Shown here one piece after another: positions 5,400-10,112 of a DNA stretch of 11,669 nucleotides (its first letter is position 1; every line of letters starts with the position of its first letter). The DNA is taken from positions 1 through 11,669 of the forward strand of contig JBFWKS010000120.1 of assembly GCA_050252545.1 (NCBI GenBank), given 5' to 3'. The translations under genes were made by a program, and so were the position numbers. The notes under the pieces were generated by a model that ran no database searches, was not told the DNA's origin, and was given only the letters and a program-made list of their open reading frames with translations. This DNA is from Patulibacter sp050252545. GTDB taxonomy: Bacteria > Actinomycetota > Thermoleophilia > Solirubrobacterales > Solirubrobacteraceae.

Positions 5400-6818
5400 G
5401 TGAGCACCTCCGATGCCCCGACCGTCATCGTCCTGGCCGCCGGTCGGGGCACCCGCATGCGCTCGGCGACGCCGAAGGTGCTGCACGAGATCTGTGGTCG
5501 CCCGCTCGTCGGCTGGGTCCTCGCCGCCGCGACAGGGGCGGGGGCCCACCGCGTCGTCGTCGTCGACCAGCCCGCGCGGGTGCTCGACGGCCGGCTGCCC
5601 GACGGGGTCGACACCGTCGCCCAGGTCGCGGCCGAGCACGGTGAGGGAACCGCCGGGGCCGTCGCCGCCGCGGCCGGCCTCATCGACCCCGATCGGCCGG
5701 TCGTCGTACTCGCCGGCGACGTGCCGCTGATCACCGCCGACGCGATCGCCGCGCTTGCCGCTGCCCACACGGCGTCGACGGCCGCCTCCACCATCCTCAC
5801 CACCCGCCTGGACGACCCGACCGGGTATGGCCGCGTGGTGCGCGACACCGACGGCCACGTCGTGAAGGTCGTCGAGACGAAGGAGCCCGGCGACGCGACC
5901 GACGAGGAGCTGCGGATCGACGAGGTCAACGCCGGGATCTACGCGTTCGACGGACGACTCCTCCTCGACGCGCTCGGCCGCGTGGGGGACGACAACGCCC
6001 AGGGCGAGCGGTACCTGCCCGACGTGCTCGGCATCCTCCGCGGCGATGGCCACGCGGTCGCCGCGCACCGGCTCGACGACCCCGCGCTCGTGCTCGGCGT
6101 CAACGACCGCGCACAGCTGGCGACCGTGCGTCGGGTCGCCCAGGATCGGATCCACGCCGCCCACCTGCGGGCCGGCGTGACGATCGTCAACCCGGAGTCC
6201 ACGGTCATCGACCACGGCGTGACGATCGAGCCCGACGCGACGATCGAGCCCGGCTGCGTGCTGCGCGGCACCACGACGATCGCGGCCGGTGCCGTCGTCG
6301 GGCCGCACACCGTCGCCACGGACGCCACGATTGGCGCCGCGGAAGTCGTCCACAGCCACGTGCTCGGCGCGACCGTCGAGGCCGGGGCCACCGTCGGCCC
6401 GTTCGCCTACCTGCGCCCCGGCACCGTGCTGCGCCCGTCGAGCAAGGCGGGCGCGTTCGTCGAGATCAAGAACAGCGACGTGGGGGAGGGCAGCAAGGTG
6501 CCGCACCTGTCCTACATCGGCGATGCCGACATCGGGCCGGGCGCGAACCTCGGCGCGGCGACGATCACCGCGAACTACGACGGGTACCGCAAGCACCGCA
6601 CCACCGTCGGATCGGGCGTGCGGACCGGCGTCGACACGACGCTCGTCGCCCCGGTCTCCGTCGGCGACGATGCCTACACCGGCGCCGGGAGCGTCGTCAC
6701 CAAGGACGTTCCCGCGGGGGCGCTCGCGGTCGCCCGCGCGCGCCAGCGCAACGTCGACGGATACGCCGAGCAGGCCGGCGCCCGCGCGAGGTCCGACGCG
6801 GAGGGGCGAGGCGCGTGA
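5400..6818 (+). CDS. glmU: Bifunctional GlmU: GlcNAc-1-P uridyltransferase / glucosamine-1-P N-acetyltransferase
   Basis: This cytoplasmic enzyme makes UDP-GlcNAc, the precursor of peptidoglycan. It acetylates glucosamine-1-P with acetyl-CoA, then transfers UMP from UTP. The 472 residues match full-length family members. The N-terminal nucleotidyltransferase has LAAGRGTRM at 12-20 with K26 in ATPKVL, AGDVPL at 105-110, GYGRVVRD at 142-149 and EVNAGIY at 175-181. The DNAQGERYLPD motif follows at 198-208. From about 255 a hexapeptide left-handed beta-helix runs to the end. It contains PHLSYIGD (H369, matching the catalytic His of E. coli GlmU) and ATITANYDG (387-395). All expected motifs are present. 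It begins at a GTG with a leaderless-type promoter and is followed 198 bp later by prs, a neighbour pair conserved in many Gram-positive bacteria. Two hairpins and a separate -10 box before prs suggest that the two genes are not a strict operon. Confidence 0.97.
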   Translation: MSTSDAPTVIVLAAGRGTRMRSATPKVLHEICGRPLVGWVLAAATGAGAHRVVVVDQPARVLDGRLPDGVDTVAQVAAEHGEGTAGAVAAAAGLIDPDRPVVVLAGDVPLITADAIAALAAAHTASTAASTILTTRLDDPTGYGRVVRDTDGHVVKVVETKEPGDATDEELRIDEVNAGIYAFDGRLLLDALGRVGDDNAQGERYLPDVLGILRGDGHAVAAHRLDDPALVLGVNDRAQLATVRRVAQDRIHAAHLRAGVTIVNPESTVIDHGVTIEPDATIEPGCVLRGTTTIAAGAVVGPHTVATDATIGAAEVVHSHVLGATVEAGATVGPFAYLRPGTVLRPSSKAGAFVEIKNSDVGEGSKVPHLSYIGDADIGPGANLGAATITANYDGYRKHRTTVGSGVRTGVDTTLVAPVSVGDDAYTGAGSVVTKDVPAGALAVARARQRNVDGYAEQAGARARSDAEGRGA

Positions 6819-6835
6819 CTCGGCGCGTCGGCGCT

Positions 6836-6889
6836 CGTCCGTCGTACGGACGTCCACCACGGGCGCCCGGTTTCGGTCGCGCCCCGTGG
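6836..6889 (+). terminator. Two consecutive hairpins between glmU and prs
   Basis: CGTCCGT/ACGGACG (6836-6842, 6846-6852) is a perfect 7-bp stem with a 3-nt loop. Next, CCACGGGCGC (6857-6866) pairs with GCGCCCCGTGG (6879-6889) with a single bulged base. They lie 18 nt after the glmU stop and upstream of the prs -10 box, so they likely end or attenuate glmU transcription. There is no T-tract. Confidence 0.45.
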
Positions 6890-6942
6890 CCGGATGGTCG
6901 GTCCTGACACCTGTCGATCCGCATCGCGGCCCGCCGGGGGGA

Positions 6943-6948
6943 TACCCT
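6943..6948 (+). promoter_or_regulatory. Candidate -10 box of prs
   Basis: TACCCT, in context GGATACCCT, has the same hexamer as the glmU promoter. A start about 7 nt downstream would give a leader of about 60 nt before the prs ATG. No good -35 was seen. Unlike several neighbours, prs would therefore have a 5' UTR, although no clear Shine-Dalgarno is visible in it. Confidence 0.45.
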
Positions 6949-7016
6949 CCGGCTCGCGCCGTCCTCGTCAGCGACGACTCGGCCTCCTCGCCCCGCCCCC
7001 GTCCCCGGACCGCACG

Positions 7017-8048
7017 ATGACCAGCGCTCCCCCGTCGCACGCCGACGGCCCGACCTCCAGCCTCAACCTGGGCTACGAGAAGCGTCTGATGCTGTTCAGC
7101 GGCCGGGCGAACCCGGACCTGGCCGACGCCATCGGGCAGCGACTCGGGGTCGCCCCGGGGCCGGTCACGCTCAAGACGTTCTCCAACGGCGAGGTCTACT
7201 GCCGGTTCGACGAGTCGATCCGCGGGGCCGACGTCTTCCTCGTACAGCCGACCTGCGGCAACCCCGTCACCGGCGTGTCGGCCAACGACGCGCTGATGGA
7301 GCTGCTGGTGATGATCGACGCCGCTATCGGGGCCAGCGCCCACCGCGTCATCGCCGTCACCCCGTGGTACGGGTACTCGCGCCAGGACAAGAAGAGCGCT
7401 CCGCGCGAGCCGATCACCGCCCGCCTGGTCGCCCGGATGCTGGAGTCCGCCGGCGCCGACCGCGTCCTGACGATGGACCTCCACGCCGGCCAGGTGCAGG
7501 GGTTCTTCCAGATCCCCGTCGACCACATGACGGCGATGATGATGCTCACGCAGTACTTCCTGGACCTGCAGCTCGACGATGACCTGGTCGTCGTGGCCCC
7601 CGACGCGGGCCGCGTGAAGCTCAACAAGAAGTTCGCCGACAAGATGGGCGCCGACCTGGCGATCCTCGACAAGGAGCGCCCCCGGCAGCAGGTCGCCGAG
7701 ATCGGCCACGTCATCGGCGACGTCCGCGACAAGGTCGCGATCATCGTCGACGACATGATCGACACCGCCGGCACGCTGCGGGCCGCCGGCGGAGCCGTCA
7801 AGGCCGCGGGCGCGAAGTCCGTCTACGCGGCCGCCACGCACGCGGTGTTCACCGGCAAGGCGTACGAGAATCTCGCCGCGTCGCCGTTCGAGCAGATCGT
7901 CGTGACCGACACGATCCCGCTGCGCCCCGGCGCGCCCGACAACGTGCGCGTCATCTCCTGCGCCAACCTCCTCACCGACTCGATCCGCCGGATCTTCACC
8001 GACGACTCGGTGAGCGAGGTCTTCGAGGGCGAGAATCAGCTCTTCTGA
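7017..8048 (+). CDS. prs: Ribose-phosphate pyrophosphokinase (PRPP synthetase)
   Basis: This cytoplasmic enzyme converts ribose-5-phosphate and ATP to PRPP, needed for purine, pyrimidine, His, Trp and NAD synthesis. In actinobacteria PRPP also feeds decaprenyl-phospho-arabinose. At 343 residues it is slightly longer than the usual 310-330 because of an N-terminal extension before KRLMLFSGRANPDLA (23-37). Hallmarks are FSNGEVYCRFDESIRG (55-70), the ATP-binding flexible loop around PWYGYSRQDKK (116-126), MDLHAGQVQGFF (153-164), APDAGRVK (194-201) and the PRPP-binding loop VDDMIDTAGT (244-253). Family knowledge makes this a class I enzyme, usually hexameric and regulated by phosphate and ADP. 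The ATG at 7017 is the first in-frame start downstream of the TACCCT promoter box. Upstream starts in the frame would precede that promoter. It lies just downstream of glmU. Confidence 0.96.
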   Translation: MTSAPPSHADGPTSSLNLGYEKRLMLFSGRANPDLADAIGQRLGVAPGPVTLKTFSNGEVYCRFDESIRGADVFLVQPTCGNPVTGVSANDALMELLVMIDAAIGASAHRVIAVTPWYGYSRQDKKSAPREPITARLVARMLESAGADRVLTMDLHAGQVQGFFQIPVDHMTAMMMLTQYFLDLQLDDDLVVVAPDAGRVKLNKKFADKMGADLAILDKERPRQQVAEIGHVIGDVRDKVAIIVDDMIDTAGTLRAAGGAVKAAGAKSVYAAATHAVFTGKAYENLAASPFEQIVVTDTIPLRPGAPDNVRVISCANLLTDSIRRIFTDDSVSEVFEGENQLF

Positions 8049-8064
8049 GCGCCCGACGGGGCGG

Positions 8065-8070
8065 TAGGCT
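8065..8070 (+). promoter_or_regulatory. -10 box for a leaderless mRNA of the 104-aa gene
   Basis: TAGGCT is followed by exactly 7 nt (cgcgacc) and the GTG at 8078. A small hairpin (CGCCC/GGGCG, 8050-8063) lies directly between the prs stop and this box and might weakly terminate prs. Confidence 0.5.
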
Positions 8071-8077
8071 CGCGACC

Positions 8078-8392
8078 GTGTCGGTGTCCGCCGTCCAGCT
8101 GCTCGTCGACCGTCTCGGCCTGACCGACGACGAGGTCCTGCGCGTCCTCGACGTCGATCCGCTCACCCTCATGGCCGGCGAGGTCGCGCACAAGCCCGAG
8201 CTTCCCCTGCTGCTGCGGCTCACCGAGGCGCCCGCGGAGCGGCTCGGGCCCGCGACGCTGCGCCGCTGGCTGCGGACGTCGGGCCCGCACGGTCGCCCGA
8301 TCGATCGACTCACCGCCCGCGAGTTCGGGGCGTTCGAGGATGCACTCGAGACGCTCGACGATCGGGGACTCGTCGTACGGCGCGCGCGATGA
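8078..8392 (+). CDS. Conserved-looking 104-residue helical protein, possibly DNA-binding
   Basis: This is a small, soluble, mostly helical protein that I cannot name with confidence. The N-terminal half (VQLLVDRLGLTDDEVLRVL, then DVDPLTLMAGE) reads like a helix-turn-helix. The C-terminal half (RRWLRTSGPHGRPIDRL, then AREFGAFEDALETL) faintly resembles the DUF2384 (Xre/MbcA/ParS-type) domain, where a conserved P-[IL]-D-x-L is followed by a Phe/Ala helix. That would suggest an antitoxin-like or regulatory role, but no RES-type toxin gene is adjacent. The start is a GTG 7 nt after a TAGGCT box; a second GTG two codons later is possible. It follows prs by 29 bp with its own promoter box, so it may be transcribed both from that box and by read-through from prs. 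Coding status is supported by continuous protein-like composition and the start signal. Confidence 0.75.
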   Translation: MSVSAVQLLVDRLGLTDDEVLRVLDVDPLTLMAGEVAHKPELPLLLRLTEAPAERLGPATLRRWLRTSGPHGRPIDRLTAREFGAFEDALETLDDRGLVVRRAR

Positions 8393-8523
8393 TCGACCTT
8401 GTCATCCTCGGTGTGAACGCGGTCGGAGCGATGCACGGCTCCCTCGCGGAGCACGGCCACGCCGGTCTCCGATGCCGTCCGTCCCGGCCCGAACCCCGTC
8501 CCCCATCCACGGAGCACAACTGA
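8389..8523 (+). CDS. Possible 44-residue small ORF bridging two genes
   Basis: The ATG at 8389 overlaps the upstream stop in an ATGA, and the TGA at 8521-8523 overlaps the next start in a TGATG, so the frame fits exactly between its neighbours. The N-terminal part (MIDLVILGVNAVGAM) is hydrophobic. The C-terminal half is Pro/Arg-rich and looks non-coding. No Shine-Dalgarno of its own is evident, although coupling would not need one. It could be a real coupled peptide or only a spacer that happens to be open. Confidence 0.25.
   Translation: MIDLVILGVNAVGAMHGSLAEHGHAGLRCRPSRPEPRPPSTEHN
8511..8514 (+). promoter_or_regulatory. Ribosome-binding site of the secreted hydrolase-like gene
   Basis: GGAG lies 8 nt before the ATG at 8523 and decides the start. 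That ATG is followed directly by a signal peptide, whereas the open frame upstream back to 8340 reads through the preceding gene. Confidence 0.7.
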
Positions 8524-9602
8524 TGCCACGCACCGTCAACCGCGCGCTCATCGCGCTGGCGATGACCGCTGCGGCGACCGCGGCCATCCCGGCCACCGGC
8601 GCCACGGCGATGACCAAGGGCCTGCAGGACGACCCGATGATCCTGTCCGATGACCCCGAGCTGCGGAAGGCGTTCTGGGACGACGCCAAGGCGGCCAAGG
8701 TCAAGGTCGTCCGCACGCTCGTCCGCTTCAACCGCGGCAACGACGAGATCGGTCCGACCGAGCTCTTCCGGCTCCGGCGCGCCGCCCAGGAGGGGAAGGC
8801 GTACGCCAACGCCAAGCTCCTCGTCGGCCCGTACGTGTCGCTCGGACGCGACTACAGGCGCAAGGTCCCCGCGAAGGTCGAGCGGCAGTACGTGAGCTTC
8901 ATGGGCTCGGTCGCCCGCGGCATGGCCGACCTTCCGGTCTACGGGTACCTGACCTACAACGAGCCGAACTACAAGATCGCGTGGCCGCAGGGCACGTCGT
9001 CGTCGCGCCGGTGGGTCAAGCTGTCCAACCGGGTCTACGACAAGATCAAGCGCAACGACCGTGGCGCCAAGGTCTTCGTCGGCGAGGTGTCGCCGAACGT
9101 CCGCAACCAGGCCGGATCGAAGAACCCGGGCGCCTTCATGCGCGCGGCGCTGTGCCTGAAGAGCAACTACAAGCCCTCGTCGCGGTCGAAGGCATGCCGT
9201 ACCAAGCTCAAGGGCGACGGCGTCACCATCCACACCTACGACTTCACGCGATCGCCGACGAAGGCCGTGCGGAACAAGGACTGGTGGACGCACGGCAACC
9301 TCAAGACGACGGTGAAGCAGATCCGGAGCCTGGCCAAGGCCAAGCGCCTGTCGTCGAAGGCGTCGCGCAACATCCACATCAGTGAGTTCGCCTACCGCAC
9401 GACCGGCTCGTTCAAGACGTCCACCTCGCGTGCGGCCAAGTACCTGAAGCAGGCGTGGAGCTTCGCCAAGAAGCAGAAGATCAAGAGCTTCACCTGGTAC
9501 CAGCTGCGCGATCCCGGCCGCGGCGAGACGTGGCGCTCGGGTCTGCAGAGCAGCAGCGGCAAGTCGCGCAAGACCTGGACGACGTTCCGCAGGCTGCGGT
9601 AG
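8523..9602 (+). CDS. Secreted, lysine-rich glycoside hydrolase-like protein (clan A-type barrel)
   Basis: This 359-residue exported protein has a signal peptide at about 1-29 (MPRTVNRALIALAMTAAATA, then AIPATGATA). The mature N-terminus starts with KGLQDDPMIL, an opening I associate with TIM-barrel glycoside hydrolase-like proteins of Thermoleophilia. The barrel pattern includes VKVVRTLVRFN (60-70) and YLTYNEPN (142-149), where E147 would be the acid/base. GVTIHTYD lies at 233-240 and NIHISEFAYR at 283-292, where E288 would be the nucleophile. FTWYQLRD lies at 323-330. The two glutamates, about 140 residues apart, are typical of clan GH-A. I cannot assign a numbered family or substrate. C211 and C225 may form a disulfide. 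The mature protein is unusually rich in Lys/Arg, which may help binding to acidic wall polymers. It has a good ribosome-binding site but no clear promoter of its own, and ends at a strong tandem terminator. Confidence 0.85.
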   Translation: MPRTVNRALIALAMTAAATAAIPATGATAMTKGLQDDPMILSDDPELRKAFWDDAKAAKVKVVRTLVRFNRGNDEIGPTELFRLRRAAQEGKAYANAKLLVGPYVSLGRDYRRKVPAKVERQYVSFMGSVARGMADLPVYGYLTYNEPNYKIAWPQGTSSSRRWVKLSNRVYDKIKRNDRGAKVFVGEVSPNVRNQAGSKNPGAFMRAALCLKSNYKPSSRSKACRTKLKGDGVTIHTYDFTRSPTKAVRNKDWWTHGNLKTTVKQIRSLAKAKRLSSKASRNIHISEFAYRTTGSFKTSTSRAAKYLKQAWSFAKKQKIKSFTWYQLRDPGRGETWRSGLQSSSGKSRKTWTTFRRLR

Positions 9603-9612
9603 CGGGCGACGC

Positions 9613-9635
9613 CGACCGGCGGTGATCGCCGGTCG
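9613..9635. terminator. First hairpin of a tandem terminator
   Basis: CGACCGGCG (9613-9621) and CGCCGGTCG (9627-9635) form a perfect 9-bp stem with loop GTGAT, starting 11 nt after the hydrolase stop. Its right arm also lies in a 12-bp palindrome, CCGGTCGACCGG (9629-9640), so alternative folding is possible. Confidence 0.6.
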
Positions 9636-9646
9636 ACCGGTGGCCT

Positions 9647-9682
9647 CGACGACGGCCCCGCATTCGTGCGGGGCCGTCGTCG
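9647..9682. terminator. 16-bp perfect hairpin with TTCG loop, probable bidirectional terminator
   Basis: CGACGACGGCCCCGCA (9647-9662) and TGCGGGGCCGTCGTCG (9667-9682) are exact reverse complements around the tetraloop TTCG. It lies between the convergent hydrolase-like gene (stop 9602) and the DUF4235-like gene (end 9740), so it can serve both strands. No T-tract follows, as is usual for high-GC I-shaped terminators. Confidence 0.8.
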
Positions 9683-9739
9683 TTCGGCGGCGAGCCGGTG
9701 AGCGCGGGGGAGGAGTGGCGGCCGGAGGGGCGCGGAGGC

Positions 9740-10009
9740 TCAGGCCTCGTCCGCGTCGCGATGCTTCCCGGGCCAGGCGCCGAAGACGTGCTCCCACACG
9801 TGCATGCCATAGCGGCTGACGGCGGCGCTCGTGCCGGCGAACACCGCCGCCTGCAGCGCGACCGCGCCGACCGCCTTGAGGCCCGGATCCTCGCGAACCT
9901 TCGGATCGGGCACGGGATCGCCGCCGTTGAGGCGGTCGACCGCCGCGCCGGCCAGCCGACTCGCGACGATGCCCAGGAGGATCCCGACGGGCTTGAAGAG
10001 CAGTCCCAT
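9740..10009 (-). CDS. DUF4235-like small membrane protein
   Basis: This 89-residue protein has two hydrophobic stretches, about residues 4-23 (LFKPVGILLGIVASRLAGAA) and 44-64 (LKAVGAVALQAAVFAGTSAAV), separated by a Pro/Asp-rich loop (GGDPVPDPKVRED). The C-terminus contains FGAWPGK. This layout (start near LFKP, a PDP loop, an ALQAAVFAG-type helix and a final WPG) is what I know from the actinobacterial DUF4235 family of integral membrane proteins, whose function is unknown. The ATG at 10009 lies 7 nt after a TAGCCT box, so the message is probably leaderless. It is convergent with the secreted hydrolase-like gene and divergent from the GH2 gene, sharing a 103-bp intergenic region with the latter. 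Confidence 0.8.
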   Translation of the reverse strand: MGLLFKPVGILLGIVASRLAGAAVDRLNGGDPVPDPKVREDPGLKAVGAVALQAAVFAGTSAAVSRYGMHVWEHVFGAWPGKHRDADEA

Positions 10010-10016
10010 GCGGCGC

Positions 10017-10022
10017 AGGCTA
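10017..10022 (-). promoter_or_regulatory. -10 box for leaderless DUF4235-like mRNA
   Basis: On the minus strand TAGCCT is followed by exactly 7 nt (gcgccgc) and the ATG at 10009. The spacing is the same as for glmU and the 104-aa gene. Confidence 0.5.
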
Positions 10023-10035
10023 CCGCCCCACCCAG

Positions 10036-10055
10036 CGTCGCACGGGCGTGCGACG
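10036..10055. promoter_or_regulatory. 8-4-8 inverted repeat in the DUF4235/GH2 divergent region, candidate operator
   Basis: CGTCGCAC (10036-10043) and GTGCGACG (10048-10055) are perfect reverse complements around GGGC. The repeat covers the expected -35 area of the DUF4235 promoter and lies upstream of the GH2 promoter. This suits a regulator controlling one or both genes. The regulator is not in the window. Confidence 0.45.
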
Positions 10056-10100
10056 GCGATCTGTCGCGGCGGCCCGGCGCGCGAACGGACCGCGGTCTGT

Positions 10101-10106
10101 TACAGA
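10101..10106 (+). promoter_or_regulatory. Candidate extended -10 for the GH2 gene
   Basis: TGTTACAGAT (10098-10107) contains a TG extension and the box TACAGA, 6 nt before the GTG at 10113. This again implies a leaderless or nearly leaderless mRNA. The hexamer is a weaker match than its neighbours. Confidence 0.35.
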
Positions 10107-10112
10107 TCAGCG

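Noticed and set aside
5370..7841. 823-codon open frame on the minus strand
   Set aside because: It is antisense to glmU and prs, which are both certain. Its translation is the Arg/Gly/Val/Asp-rich type produced opposite GC-rich genes and has no recognisable domain.
8310..9797. 495-codon minus-strand frame
   Set aside because: It is antisense to the signal-peptide-bearing hydrolase-like gene and runs through the strong terminator hairpins. The composition is shadow-like.
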